A stretch of DNA of 36,170 bases, from assembly GCA_021809895.1 (NCBI GenBank), contig JAJZJU010000013.1:1-36170 (forward strand), in the 5' to 3' direction. The translations under genes and the position numbers were made by a program. Below are positions 18,318 to 28,562 of this stretch, piece after piece. The notes beneath the pieces are model-generated. The model worked only from the letters and a program-made list of their open reading frames with translations, was not told where the DNA came from and ran no database searches. Position 1 is the first letter of the stretch, and each line of letters starts with the position of its first letter. The stretch is from a bacterium (lineage in GTDB: Bacteria > Chloroflexota > Dormibacteria > Aeolococcales > Bog-877).

Positions 18318-20115
18318 GCGACAGCACCGCCATGAACGCCTCCTGGGGGATCTCGACTGATCCCACCCGCTTCATGCGCTGCTTGCCCTCACGCTGCTTC
18401 TCGAGCAACTTGCGCTTTCTGGTGATGTCACCGCCGTAGCACTTGGCCAGCACATCCTTGCGCAGGGCCGGGACCGTCTCGCGCGCGATCACCTTGCCCC
18501 CGATGGCCGCCTGAAGAGCCACCTCAAACAGCTGGCGGGGGATGACCTCCTTGAGACGCTGGACCAGCCGCCTTCCCTGGTTGCTGGCCTGCTGGCGATG
18601 GACGATCGCCGAGAGCGCGTCGATCTTTCCCCCCGCGACCAGGATGTCCAGCTTCACCAGCTGCTCTCGGCGGTAGCCGGCAAGCTGGTAGTCCATCGAG
18701 GCGTAGCCACGGCTGCGCGACTTCAGCTGATCGTAGAAGTCGTGGATTATCTCGCCCAGGGGAAGGTCGTAGGTCAACAGCGCCCGATCCCCCGGCTGGT
18801 ACTCCAGATGGACGAACTCCCCGCGCCGCTCCTGGCAGAGCTCCATGAGGCCGCCCAGATACTCCCGGGGCGCCACCAGCTCCACCTTCACCCTGGGTTC
18901 CTCGATCCACTCCACATGTTCTGGGTCGGGCAGCTGGTCGGGGTTGTCAATCTCGAGGGTGGTGCCATCCCGCATCTGGACTCGGTAGGCCACCGAGGGC
19001 GCGGTGGTGATCAGCTCCAGATTGAACTCCCGCTCCAACCGCTCCTGCACGATCTCCATGTGCAGCAGCCCCAAGAACCCGCAGCGGAATCCGAAGCCGA
19101 GCGCCGCTGATGTCTCCGGCTCAAACGCCAGGGCGGCGTCGTTCAGCTGCAGCCGCTCCAGCGCCTCCTTAAGGTCCTGGTAGCTGTCGCTGTCGATCGG
19201 GAAGAGCCCCGCCCACACCATCGGGCTCGCCTGTCGATACCCCGGCAGAGGGCTGACCGCCGGCCGCTGAGCGTCGGTGATGGTGTCGCCCACCTTGCTG
19301 TCGCGCACGTTGCGGATGGACGCGATCACATAGCCGACCTCACCCGCGCCCAGCTCTTCGACGGCCTCCATCCCGGGCCGGAAGAAGCCCACCTCATCGA
19401 CGGTGAAGACCCCCTGCCCGGCCATCATCCGGATCTGGGTCCCGGAGCGGATGGCGCCGTCGACGACCCTGGTGTAGACCACCACCCCGCGATAGGCGTC
19501 GTACTTGCAATCAAAGATAAGAGCCCTGAGGGGGGCAATGGCCTCGCCCTGGGGTGGGGGCAGCGCGGAGACGATCGCCTCCAGCACCTGGTCCACTCCG
19601 GCCCCGGTCCGGGCCGAAACCATGAGGCACTGCTCCCTGGGGATCCCGATCACCTCCTCGATCTCCCGGGCTACCGCCTCGGGCTCCGCCTGGGGCAGGT
19701 CGATCTTGTTGACGACCGGGACTATCTCCAGCCCCAACTCCAGCGCCTTGTAGACGTTGGCCAGGGTCTGGGCCTCGATCCCCTGGCTGGCGTCAACCAC
19801 CAGCAGCGCCCCCTCACAGGCCGCCAGCGCCCTGGACACCTCGTAGGCGAAGTCCACATGCCCAGGGGTGTCTATCAGGTTGAGCTCGTAGTCGTGACCG
19901 TCCTGCGCCCGATAGGGCATCCGCACCGCCTGGGCCTTGATGGTGATGCCACGCTCGCGCTCCAGATCCATGGTGTCCAGGACCTGGGCCGTCATGTCCC
20001 GGGCGCTCACCGTACCGGTGAGTTCCAGGAGCCGGTCCGCCAGGGTGGACTTGCCATGGTCGATGTGCGCGATGATGGAGAAATTGCGGATGCGCGAGAT
20101 CGTCGAGGAGGTCAT
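18307..20115 (-). CDS. lepA: Elongation factor 4 (LepA)
   Basis: [18 protein letters not shown]1, DTPGHVDF G3, NKIDLP G4, C-terminal LepA domain. Confidence 0.98.
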   Translation of the reverse strand: MTSSTISRIRNFSIIAHIDHGKSTLADRLLELTGTVSARDMTAQVLDTMDLERERGITIKAQAVRMPYRAQDGHDYELNLIDTPGHVDFAYEVSRALAACEGALLVVDASQGIEAQTLANVYKALELGLEIVPVVNKIDLPQAEPEAVAREIEEVIGIPREQCLMVSARTGAGVDQVLEAIVSALPPPQGEAIAPLRALIFDCKYDAYRGVVVYTRVVDGAIRSGTQIRMMAGQGVFTVDEVGFFRPGMEAVEELGAGEVGYVIASIRNVRDSKVGDTITDAQRPAVSPLPGYRQASPMVWAGLFPIDSDSYQDLKEALERLQLNDAALAFEPETSAALGFGFRCGFLGLLHMEIVQERLEREFNLELITTAPSVAYRVQMRDGTTLEIDNPDQLPDPEHVEWIEEPRVKVELVAPREYLGGLMELCQERRGEFVHLEYQPGDRALLTYDLPLGEIIHDFYDQLKSRSRGYASMDYQLAGYRREQLVKLDILVAGGKIDALSAIVHRQQASNQGRRLVQRLKEVIPRQLFEVALQAAIGGKVIARETVPALRKDVLAKCYGGDITRKRKLLEKQREGKQRMKRVGSVEIPQEAFMAVLSLDR

Positions 20116-20850
20116 CTGATTCTCGATTATGGCGTTCGTCTGGCCCGCTCCTCGAGCGACCTGGAGGCGGTGGCCAGTCTTCAGGCCGAAATCTGGGGTG
20201 CGCCCGAGGTGGCCGCGCCCGCCACCCTGCTGAAGGCGATGGCATCAGCCGGGGGCATAGTGCTGCTGGCCAGCGCTCGCGGAGGACCGGTCGGCTTCGC
20301 CTATGGCTTCACGGGACGCACAGCGACCGGGATTGCCTATCATCGCTCCCACGCCGCCGGGGTGCTCGCGTCCTGCCGGGACTCGGGAGTGGGTCGTGCC
20401 CTCAAGTTGGCTCAGCGGCGGCGGGCGTTGGCTCAGGGGCTGGAGCTGATGGTCTGGACCTTCGACCCCGGCCAGAGCCGCAATGCCCACTTCAATCTCA
20501 AGCGCCTGGGCGCTGTGGCCAGACGTTTCCATCGCGACTACTACGGCACCCGCACCGATCCGCTCAACCAGGGACGGCCCAGTGATCGGCTGGTGGTGGA
20601 GTGGTATCTGGACGCGGATCGCGCCCGCACCATCTCCCGCCTACGCCAGCGCCCCCTGCTGCTGGTCCCAACCCCCCCCTCGTTGCGAGGATCGAGCGAG
20701 TCGCTGGACCTGCGTCCGTCCTACCGCATCCTGCGGCGGGGTCTGGAGGATGCCTTCCGGCAGGGTCTGGCCGCCGTCGACTTCAGCCAGACCGACGCAG
20801 GTTACTGGTTCACCTCGCTGCCCAAGGGATTCTCGGATCCGGTCGAATGA
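20056..20850 (+). CDS. Predicted GNAT-type acetyltransferase (COG3375-like)
   Basis: '[33 protein letters not shown]' and '[13 protein letters not shown]' resemble that family. The called 19858 start lies deep in lepA; ATG 20056 or a non-canonical start near 20116-20119 is likelier. Confidence 0.7.
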   Translation: MVDVRDDGEIADARDRRGGHLILDYGVRLARSSSDLEAVASLQAEIWGAPEVAAPATLLKAMASAGGIVLLASARGGPVGFAYGFTGRTATGIAYHRSHAAGVLASCRDSGVGRALKLAQRRRALAQGLELMVWTFDPGQSRNAHFNLKRLGAVARRFHRDYYGTRTDPLNQGRPSDRLVVEWYLDADRARTISRLRQRPLLLVPTPPSLRGSSESLDLRPSYRILRRGLEDAFRQGLAAVDFSQTDAGYWFTSLPKGFSDPVE

Positions 20851-21212
20851 TCTTCCCCGACCGTCGCCTCGGTCTCTGATTCGAGCGCTCTCAGGGCGTC
20901 CATCTCCCCGCCGTAGACCCGCTCGGGCAGTCGCTGCAACTCTGCGAATACCGACGGGTAGCTTCTCAACCAACGTTCGGTCTGGGCCAGCAAATCGGCG
21001 CGGGAGGCCGGGTACAGTACCCCGCCGAGGGCTCGCCGCAGCGCCATCTGACGGTTGCTCCAGGGCCTCCCAGTCACCTCCCCGAACCGAGGCTGGCGCA
21101 GTCCAACCTCCACCGGGGGCTGCCCGGGCAGGCCGAGCGCGGAGCGCATGATCAGCTCCTCGAAGGGGACCTTCGGCAACAGGTCGGACAGGTCGGCCTC
21201 CGGATCAGCCAC
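20802..21212 (-). CDS. DUF2795-like domain protein
   Basis: 'VLYPASRADLLAQTERWLRSYPSVFAELQRLPERVYGGEMDAL' resembles the DUF2795 pattern (YPAsk..L...A......v...L..LPdr.Y). Start uncertain: GTG 21212 or ATG 21266. Confidence 0.6.
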   Translation of the reverse strand: MADPEADLSDLLPKVPFEELIMRSALGLPGQPPVEVGLRQPRFGEVTGRPWSNRQMALRRALGGVLYPASRADLLAQTERWLRSYPSVFAELQRLPERVYGGEMDALRALESETEATVGEDHSTGSENPLGSEVNQ

Positions 21213-21244
21213 AACCGGGGTACCATGTCGCGGGGCGTACCAAG

Positions 21245-21394
21245 CCGGCCGTGGTGGAGGTCCCACCGAAGTGGGAGGACGGTCCCCGCGCCACGGCCGG
21301 TCCGGTCAAGCTAGCACCGCTTGGGGAAAGTTCACCCTGCGGTGATGCGCCCGTGACACCTTGAACCACCGACTGTGACATGGCGGTCACAGTC
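21245..21394 (-). ncRNA. Candidate structured intergenic RNA (four stem-loops) between chlI-like gene and DUF2795-like gene
   Basis: Inverted repeats read by eye: 21371-21394, 21332-21345, a CAAGC/GCTTG stem near 21307-21323, and 21245-21300 with an inner TCCCAC-TTCG-GTGGGA hairpin (minus strand). Confidence 0.4.
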
Positions 21395-22424
21395 AGGCCT
21401 CTCCCAGAATCCTGCCAGCGACCTCGGCGACGTCGTGGGGCCTCTGCCCGGGCTGGCTCCGAATCCGGTGGGCCATGACCATGGGGGCGACCGCCGCGAC
21501 CTCGGCCACCCCGGCGCGGGTCCGGCCCTCCAGCGCTGAAAGTGCCTGGGCGGCCTTGCGTGCCACCAGGTCAGCGCGGTGCCCGTCCACCTCCAGAGCG
21601 ATGGCAAGGCGGGCGATCCCCTCCAGAACCTCGCGGGCGACCTCGACGGCGTCCAGGCCGGATATGGCTCGCTGAATGCGCTCGCGCTCGGACTCCTCCC
21701 GCTCTGAGAAGGCGGCCATGAAGGCCTCTGGATCATCCTCGAACTGCTCTCTGCGAAGCACGATCTCGACTCGTTCCCGCACGTCCGTGATCCCGCGCAC
21801 GTCGACGCACAGGCCGAAGCGGTCCAGCAGCTGTGGGCGCAGATCCCCCTCCTCGGGGTTCATGGTGCCCACCAGGATGAACCGGGCCGGGTGCCAGACC
21901 GAGATCCCCTCGCGCTCGACCACGTTCACCCCCATGGCGGCGGCGTCCAGGAGTACGTCCACTATGTGGTCGTCGAGGAGGTTGACCTCGTCCACATACA
22001 GGATCTGCCGGTTCGCCTCCGCCAGCACCCCGGGCTCGAAGCGCCGCTCTCCGGACTTGATCGCGGCCTCCAGGTCGATGCTGCCCACCACCCGGTCCTC
22101 GGAGGCGTTGATAGGCAGCTCCACCACCCGCATCCGCCTCATCTCCCAGGGCAGCCGCTCCTCGCCCTTTTCAAGGCGTCCCCGGCAGTCCTGGCAGAGG
22201 TGGTCGGAGTCGGGGTCGCACGAATAGTGGCATCCCCTGACCACCTTGAGCTCCGGCAGCAGCCGCGCCAGCGCCCGCACCGCCGTCGACTTGGCGGTCC
22301 CCTTCTCCCCACGGATGAGGACGCCCCCGATGGCGGGGTTGACAGCGTTCAACTCCAGCGCCAGCCGCATCCGGTCCTGGCCGACCAGGGCGGTGAAGGG
22401 GTAGACCTGGCGGTACTCACTCAT
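21393..22424 (-). CDS. Magnesium-chelatase subunit I-like AAA+ ATPase (ChlI/BchI type)
   Basis: GEKGTAKST Walker [58 protein letters not shown]; Cys cluster [16 protein letters not shown]. Confidence 0.93.
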   Translation of the reverse strand: MSEYRQVYPFTALVGQDRMRLALELNAVNPAIGGVLIRGEKGTAKSTAVRALARLLPELKVVRGCHYSCDPDSDHLCQDCRGRLEKGEERLPWEMRRMRVVELPINASEDRVVGSIDLEAAIKSGERRFEPGVLAEANRQILYVDEVNLLDDHIVDVLLDAAAMGVNVVEREGISVWHPARFILVGTMNPEEGDLRPQLLDRFGLCVDVRGITDVRERVEIVLRREQFEDDPEAFMAAFSEREESERERIQRAISGLDAVEVAREVLEGIARLAIALEVDGHRADLVARKAAQALSALEGRTRAGVAEVAAVAPMVMAHRIRSQPGQRPHDVAEVAGRILGEA

Positions 22425-22465
22425 CCGGATGATTGTCGCAGAGGCGGCCCACGCGCCTTCGCCGC

Positions 22466-24589
22466 TCAACTGGACCGGCGCAGCGCCTCCGCCACGGGCC
22501 GCAGGATCCCCTGCTCGGAGACGTCGAAGAGCCCAAAGTATTGCCCGCCCATGCGCTCGGCCAGGTCTGCGCAGGCATTGAAGGCGTAACCGGCAAAGCG
22601 GGGCCCGTTCGCAGCCGTGCTGGGTTGGGGTTGCCCCGGCGGGGACAGATGGTCGCGAGCCGAGTCGATCACCAGGGCCCGGATCTGCTCGCGCCGGACG
22701 GCGGCGGCCGCCTGCTGAGCCTCCACCAGCGGCTCCTCTCCCCGCATGCTGATGTTCCCGCGGCCGTCGCTGATAAGGACCAGAAGCGGCAGCACCTCGG
22801 GGTCGCGCATGCGCTCGCTGCGAATCAGGTCTAGAGAGGCCACCAGTCCCTGGGTGAGGGGGGTGGTCCCGCCCACCGCGAGCCGGCTCAACTGACGCTC
22901 GGCCAAATCGACGCTGGCGGTCGGGCGCAGGACGGTGCGGGCCGCCCGCCCCGAAAACGAGATCATGGCGACCCGATCACGGCGCACGTAGGCGTCCTTG
23001 AGCAGGGCCAGGATGGCGGACCTGGTGGCATCCATGCGCTGCTCCGCGTCCATGCTGGCGGAAGCGTCCACCAAGAAGACGATCAGGTTGCCGATGCGCC
23101 GCTGGCGAATCTTCTGGCGCAGGTCGCGCCGCTCCAGGCGGATGGCCAACCGGTCCCGGTCGGCCTCCGGGCTGCTCCGGCTGAGCTGATGGGGCGCCGC
23201 CGCGCGCAGGGTCGCGTCGAGGGCCAGGTCCGTGGTCTTCTCCACCACCGTCGCCCCGACGTAGCGCCCTCTGCGATCCCGCGACGCGGTCTGGCTGCGA
23301 CGGCCGCTGCCATGCCGCCGCAGCCGCTCCCTGGGGAGCTGAATCCTTCCCGCCGGGGTGGCGTCGGCGACCTCCACCTCTGCCGGCGAACCGGGTCCGG
23401 GGCTGCCTGAGCTCATCCCGCCCTCTTGATCCTGGCCCGCGCTGGAGGTGGCGCCTTCGGTGGGGGGCCCATCCTCCTGGTCCCCGGTGGCGCCGTCTCC
23501 CGCCTCGGCCGCGTCATCGGCCGGGCTCGCGGTGCTCGGACTTCCCTCCGCCCCCTCCTGGGGCGCCTGGGCCTCGCCCGCCTGGGTGGGAATGCCGCCA
23601 CTGCCCAAGGACCGCCGCCGGTGCACCAGCACCAGGTCCGACACCTCCAGCAGATCCTGCAGGCTGACGTCCGGATCTGTCGCCGCCCCATCCTGGGCCA
23701 GCCGCAAGGCGCGGCGGGCGCGCGCTGCCCGGTAGAGCACCAGGTCCGCCCGGTGGCCGATCACCTGCTGGTCCACCGCGATCGCGGCTGCGGTCCGCAC
23801 CACCGCGGGTGGCACCCGGACCGTTCCCAGGAGCTCCCGCGCCTTCGTCAGATCCGCTGCCAGAGCGATGTCCTGATCAGGGTCACGGGCATGGTCAGGG
23901 TGGTTCTTCTCCATCACCAGGACACGCTGAGCGGCGTCGCGCAGCCCCTCCACATCCACGCACAGGCCGAAGCGGTCCAGCAGTTGAGGCCGCAGCTCAC
24001 CCTCCTCGGGGTTCATGGTGCCGATCAGGACGAAGCGGGCCGGATGGTGCATTGAGATCCCCTCCCGCTCCACCACGTTGACCCCCATGGCGGCGGCGTC
24101 CAGCAGGACATCGACCAGGTGATGGTCCAGCAGATTCACCTCGTCGACGTAGAGGACCTGCCCGTTGGCTTCGGCCAGCAGTCCGGGCTGGAAGACCCGG
24201 CGCCCCTCGCGAACCGCGGCCTCCAGATCGAGGCTGCCCACCACGCGGTCCTCGGATGCGCCCAGGGGCAGCTCCACGACCTTGGTCGCAATCTCCAAGA
24301 CGGCCAACTGCTCTCCTGCATTGACCCGAGCCTCGCATTCAGGGCAGAGCCGGGAGTCCTGAGGGTCGCACGAGTAGGGGCAGCCGAGCACCGCCCGCCG
24401 CTTGGGAAGGATGCCGGCCAGGGCGCGCGCCAGAGTGGATTTGGCGGTGCCCCTCTCGCCCCTAATCAGGACCCCCCCGATGGTGGGATCGACAGCCGCC
24501 AGCAGGAGGGCGAGCTTCATCCGCGGCTGCCCCACCACCTCGGACCAGCTTGGAATCCTGAATGGGGCGCCCACTCTCAGTGCGCTCAT
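22466..24589 (-). CDS. ChlI-ChlD fusion: AAA+ domain plus C-terminal VWA (MIDAS) domain
   Basis: [22 protein letters not shown], Pro/acidic linker, C-terminal VFLVDASASMDAEQRM (DxSxS) ... GGTTPLTQGL. Confidence 0.92.
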   Translation of the reverse strand: MSALRVGAPFRIPSWSEVVGQPRMKLALLLAAVDPTIGGVLIRGERGTAKSTLARALAGILPKRRAVLGCPYSCDPQDSRLCPECEARVNAGEQLAVLEIATKVVELPLGASEDRVVGSLDLEAAVREGRRVFQPGLLAEANGQVLYVDEVNLLDHHLVDVLLDAAAMGVNVVEREGISMHHPARFVLIGTMNPEEGELRPQLLDRFGLCVDVEGLRDAAQRVLVMEKNHPDHARDPDQDIALAADLTKARELLGTVRVPPAVVRTAAAIAVDQQVIGHRADLVLYRAARARRALRLAQDGAATDPDVSLQDLLEVSDLVLVHRRRSLGSGGIPTQAGEAQAPQEGAEGSPSTASPADDAAEAGDGATGDQEDGPPTEGATSSAGQDQEGGMSSGSPGPGSPAEVEVADATPAGRIQLPRERLRRHGSGRRSQTASRDRRGRYVGATVVEKTTDLALDATLRAAAPHQLSRSSPEADRDRLAIRLERRDLRQKIRQRRIGNLIVFLVDASASMDAEQRMDATRSAILALLKDAYVRRDRVAMISFSGRAARTVLRPTASVDLAERQLSRLAVGGTTPLTQGLVASLDLIRSERMRDPEVLPLLVLISDGRGNISMRGEEPLVEAQQAAAAVRREQIRALVIDSARDHLSPPGQPQPSTAANGPRFAGYAFNACADLAERMGGQYFGLFDVSEQGILRPVAEALRRSS

Positions 24590-25074
24590 GCGGGCTCTGG
24601 TGAGACGAGGCTGTTCTCGCCCAGGGCCCTGGCCCACGCGGGGGGAAGTTGGGTCACCGACCCTGGGGCCGGAGTCTCACTCCTGTCCTCACCGGGGCCA
24701 GGAGCGGGCACCGAAAGGAGGCGAAGCAGGGCCACCCCCGGCTGCTGGGTGCCATCCCAACCCACCGCGTCCAGCACCTTCAGCTCCCATCTGCTCCCGG
24801 CAGACTCCAGGTGCAGCCCCTCCAGCGACGCCCACGCACCCGCCAGCTCACGCTCCGGCTCACGCACCAACACCACCACCCGCCCGAGGTCCGCTATCCG
24901 GCCGACGCCACCAGCCGCCTGATAGGCGCCCTGGATGCGGTTGAGCCGGGCACTCGGATACAGCACCGCATAGACTCCGGGCGCGAGCTCACAGCTCAGG
25001 CCGTGGTCGCTCTCCTGACCGACCGGTGGGCTGGTCGACGCTGCAGACTGGGGAAACCCCGCAGTTGGACTCAC
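24586..25074 (-). CDS. Hypothetical protein leading the chelatase cassette
   Basis: ATGA stop/start overlap with the ChlD-like gene; GTG start preceded by TACGAT at -10-like spacing. Called ORF start (25320) runs into the divergent npdG-like gene. Confidence 0.6.
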   Translation of the reverse strand: MSPTAGFPQSAASTSPPVGQESDHGLSCELAPGVYAVLYPSARLNRIQGAYQAAGGVGRIADLGRVVVLVREPERELAGAWASLEGLHLESAGSRWELKVLDAVGWDGTQQPGVALLRLLSVPAPGPGEDRSETPAPGSVTQLPPAWARALGENSLVSPEPA

Positions 25075-25135
25075 TGCGGATATCGTAGACAGGCGGCCGC
25101 TGGCGGCGGCCCATAGCTGAGTTAGGGGAGAGCCG

Positions 25136-25807
25136 ATGAGTGCTGACGGTTTTGCGACGGTCGCTCTGGTCGGCGGCACCGGGCCACTGGGGCGCGGGCT
25201 GGCGGCCAGATGGGCGGCTGCCGGGGTCAGGGTCTGGCTGGGGTCGCGCGACCCGGTCCGGGCGGAGGAGTCGGTGGCCAAGCTCAGGTCATCGCTGCCG
25301 GCGGACGCGGCTCCCATCACGCCGGCTGGGAACCAGCAGGCAGTCGACCTAGCGCAGCTGGTGGTTCTGGCGATCCCCTACGAGGCGCTGGAGGCCCAGT
25401 TGTCAGGGCTGACCGGCCTTGGCGCGGGCCGAGTGGTGGTCTCGACCGCGGTCCCCATGGAGTTCCGCGGCGGGGTGCCCGTGGCAATCCACCCGGAGGC
25501 TGGTTCGGCCGCCCAGATGGTGCGGTCGCTGTGCCCTGAGGCCAGCGTGGTGGCAGCGCTCCACACGGTCGCCGCCAGTCAGCTCCTGCACCTCGATCGC
25601 CGCCTGGACGAGGACGTGCTGCTCTGTGGCGATGACCCCAGCGCCGCAGAGCAGGTGGCGGAGTTGGTGGCTCGGATCCAGGGCCTGAGGCCGGTCGCGG
25701 CCGGGGCACTGGCGAACGCGGCCGCCTGTGAGGGAATAACCCCCTTGTTGCTGACCCTCAACCGGCTCCACCGGGCCACGACCGGGATCCGCATCACCGG
25801 GATCTGA
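25136..25807 (+). CDS. F420-dependent NADP reductase (NpdG-like)
   Basis: VALVGGTGPLGRGLAARWAAAG Rossmann motif, GSRDPVRAEE, C-terminal 'GITPLLLTLNRLHRATTGIRITGI'. SD-like TTAGGGGAG upstream. Confidence 0.85.
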   Translation: MSADGFATVALVGGTGPLGRGLAARWAAAGVRVWLGSRDPVRAEESVAKLRSSLPADAAPITPAGNQQAVDLAQLVVLAIPYEALEAQLSGLTGLGAGRVVVSTAVPMEFRGGVPVAIHPEAGSAAQMVRSLCPEASVVAALHTVAASQLLHLDRRLDEDVLLCGDDPSAAEQVAELVARIQGLRPVAAGALANAAACEGITPLLLTLNRLHRATTGIRITGI

Positions 25808-25819
25808 GCGCCGACCGGC

Positions 25820-27205
25820 TCAGATGTGGATGGCCTGGCCGTCGGCGGCGAGCGCCGCCTCCTTGAGGGCCTCGCTCAACGTCGGGTGAGCGTGCACCAG
25901 CGCCTCGAACTGGTCAGCGCGCACGCCCGACCAGGCGGCCATCACCATCTCGGGCAACAGCTCGGTCACCTCAGAGCCCACCGCATGGGTGCCGAGCAGC
26001 CGACCTGTCGCGCTGTCCACCACGGTCTTGACGAAGCCGGTGGTGTCCCCCATTGCTATCGCCTTGCCGCTGGCGGAGAAGGGAAACTTGCCGGTCCTCA
26101 CCTGGAAGCCACGGTCCTTGGCCTGCGCTTCGGTGAGGCCGGTAGAAGCCACCTGAGGCTGGCAGTAGGTGCATCGAGGGACCAGATCGTGGTCCAGCGG
26201 CGCCACCTCTCTACCGGCCGCGGTCTCTACCGCGATCACCCCCTCGGCGCTGGCGGCGTGTGCCAGCAGGGGTGGTCCATTGACGTCGCCGATCGCGAAG
26301 ACCCCGGGGACGTTGGTGCGCAGGTGGTCGTCAACCTTGATGAAGCCCCGCTCCACCACCACCCCCAAGTCTTCTATGCCCAGGTTCTCAATGTTGGCCT
26401 GCACCCCGGTGGCGGTGAGCACCGTCTCTGCCTCGACCACCTCTCCGCTCTCCAGGGTCAGCTGCCAGCCGGCTCCGCCACGCTCGGACCTCTGGATCAA
26501 GCTGCCGACCTTGACTCCGATCCCTCTGCGCTCGAACTGGCGGGTGACCTCCTTGGAGACGTCCTCGTCCTCCTGGGGAAGCAGCCGCGGGAGAGCCTCG
26601 ATGATGGTGACACTGACCCCGTACGCGGAGTAGACGTAGGCGAACTCGGCTCCGATCGCCCCCCCGCCCACGATCGCGCAGCTGCTGGGGAGCTGGCGCA
26701 GTTCCAACGCCTCTCGGTAGGTGAAGGTGCTGCGGCCGTCCGGGGCTAGGCCCGGAAGCACTTTGGGCCTGGCCCCTGTCGCGATCACGATCTGGGAGGC
26801 GGCCACCGTCTGCCCGGACGGCTGGATCTCGATGGTCTGCTCCGACAGCAGCCGACCGCGCCCCTTGACCACCTCCACGCCGTTCTTGCGCATCAGGAAG
26901 GCCACGCCGTTGACCAGTCGGGTGACCACCTCGCGGCTCCTGGAGATCGCCAGACCGAAGTCGGAGCTCACCTCTCCGGTCTGGATGCCGAAGCGATCCG
27001 CCTCCTGGATCAGGCGGAGCACCTCCGCGTTGCGCAGCAGCGCCTTGGACGGTATGCAGCCCCAGTTGAGACAGATGCCGCCCAGGGTCTCCTGCTCCTC
27101 GATGAGCGTCACTGCCATGCCCAGCTGAGCGGCGCGGATCGCCGCCACATAACCTCCGGGGCCCGAGCCGATGATCGCGAGATCCTTCAATTCCAACTCC
27201 CTCAA
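25820..27205 (-). CDS. lpdA: Dihydrolipoamide dehydrogenase (E3)
   Basis: GSGPGGYVAAIRAAQLG, GGICLNWGCIPSKALL redox disulfide, C-terminal HAHPTLSEALKEAAL. TTG start, probably the one giving MKDLAIIG. Confidence 0.96.
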   Translation of the reverse strand: MRELELKDLAIIGSGPGGYVAAIRAAQLGMAVTLIEEQETLGGICLNWGCIPSKALLRNAEVLRLIQEADRFGIQTGEVSSDFGLAISRSREVVTRLVNGVAFLMRKNGVEVVKGRGRLLSEQTIEIQPSGQTVAASQIVIATGARPKVLPGLAPDGRSTFTYREALELRQLPSSCAIVGGGAIGAEFAYVYSAYGVSVTIIEALPRLLPQEDEDVSKEVTRQFERRGIGVKVGSLIQRSERGGAGWQLTLESGEVVEAETVLTATGVQANIENLGIEDLGVVVERGFIKVDDHLRTNVPGVFAIGDVNGPPLLAHAASAEGVIAVETAAGREVAPLDHDLVPRCTYCQPQVASTGLTEAQAKDRGFQVRTGKFPFSASGKAIAMGDTTGFVKTVVDSATGRLLGTHAVGSEVTELLPEMVMAAWSGVRADQFEALVHAHPTLSEALKEAALAADGQAIHI

Positions 27206-27233
27206 CTCCGGCTCGCGCGGAGGCCAGAAACTC

Positions 27234-28562
27234 TCAGATGAGACAGGCGGCGGGATGCTCCAAGCACCAGCGAAGATATCCCAGCGCCTCGGCGCCCTGA
27301 GCCCCGTCGGTGACTCGATGGTCGATGGACAGGGTCATCTCCATGACCTTTCCGATGGTGAGCTCCCCGCCCCTGACAATCGCCTGCTCAGACACCTCTC
27401 CCACCGCCAGAACACTTCCCTGGCCGGGGGTGACGATGGCGGCGAATTGGCTCACCCCGAACATGCCCAGGTTGCTGATGGCGGTGTGGGCGCCGGCCAT
27501 CTCCTCGGGCCGCAGGCGGTTGCTCTTGGCCCGCTGAGCGAGGTCGTGAGCCCGGCGCGCCAGCTCGGCGAACGAGAGCGACTCGCAGGCGCGCAGAGTG
27601 GGCGCCACCAAGCCGTCCGGTACCGCCACCGCCAAAGCGATGTTGCTGGAGAAGAACCGACGCAACTCGCCACCCACGAAGGCGGCGTTCAGCTGGGGAT
27701 ACCGCTGCAGGGTCAGCGCCATCGCCCGCACGATGAAGTCGGTGACTGAGAAGCGGGGCACCCCGGGGTCGCCCAGCTCGTTCAGCTCCTGGCGTAGCCT
27801 GACCAGGCGGTCCATGTCCACCCTGGTGCTGAGGTAGAAGTGGGGAATGGTCGCATTGGCTTCGGACATGCGGCGCGCGATCGCCTCCCGCATGCGACTC
27901 ACCTTGACCACCTCGCTGGGATCGGTGGGGTCGGCCATCGCCATCGAACCGACCGGCGCGCTCGCCACCACCGCCACTCCCCCCGAGCGGGCGACAGCCT
28001 CGACGTCCTCGGCCGTGATCCTGCCCTGGGGACCGTTTCCGCGCACCCTGGAGATGTCGATGCCGAGTTCGCGCGCCCGTCGCCGTGCCAGTGGGCTGGC
28101 CTTGACCCTCCCAGCCGCCATCCGGTCATCGGGATCTGTGCGGCTTGGTCCGAGATGGTGGGTCCAGTCCGGAAGCGGCACCGACTCCGTGTCCTCAGGT
28201 TGGACAGCAGCTGGCTGCGTCGAGTCCGCCGGCGGCACCGAGGGCTCCGCCTGCTTCTCCGCGGCCACCTCTGCTGGAGCGGGGGCTGTGGCGGGAGATG
28301 TCGGTTCCTTGTCGATGTCCTCATCCGCCTCGGCGATGATGGCGATCTCGCCACCAACCGCAACCTTGGCACCCGGCTGGGCCAGGATCTTGCGCATCAC
28401 CCCACTGGCGTAGGCCTCGATGTCAATGTCAGCCTTCTCGGTGGCGATGGAAGCGATTATGTCCCCCCGCTCGACATGGGAGCCCTCCTCCACCAGCCAT
28501 CGGTTGATGGTTCCCTCGGTCATGTCATAGCCCATCTGGGGCATGGTGACGCGGTAGGCCAT
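27234..28562 (-). CDS. Dihydrolipoamide acyltransferase (E2) of a 2-oxoacid dehydrogenase complex
   Basis: Lipoyl domain with 'TEKADIDIEA', E3-binding segment 'ASPLARRRARELGIDISRVRGNGPQGRI', catalytic DHRVTDG. Confidence 0.95.
   Translation of the reverse strand: MAYRVTMPQMGYDMTEGTINRWLVEEGSHVERGDIIASIATEKADIDIEAYASGVMRKILAQPGAKVAVGGEIAIIAEADEDIDKEPTSPATAPAPAEVAAEKQAEPSVPPADSTQPAAVQPEDTESVPLPDWTHHLGPSRTDPDDRMAAGRVKASPLARRRARELGIDISRVRGNGPQGRITAEDVEAVARSGGVAVVASAPVGSMAMADPTDPSEVVKVSRMREAIARRMSEANATIPHFYLSTRVDMDRLVRLRQELNELGDPGVPRFSVTDFIVRAMALTLQRYPQLNAAFVGGELRRFFSSNIALAVAVPDGLVAPTLRACESLSFAELARRAHDLAQRAKSNRLRPEEMAGAHTAISNLGMFGVSQFAAIVTPGQGSVLAVGEVSEQAIVRGGELTIGKVMEMTLSIDHRVTDGAQGAEALGYLRWCLEHPAACLI

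Noticed and set aside
25075-25320. N-terminal extension of ORF 24586..25320
   Set aside because: Overlaps the divergent NpdG-like start; GTG 25074 with an upstream TACGAT is a better start.
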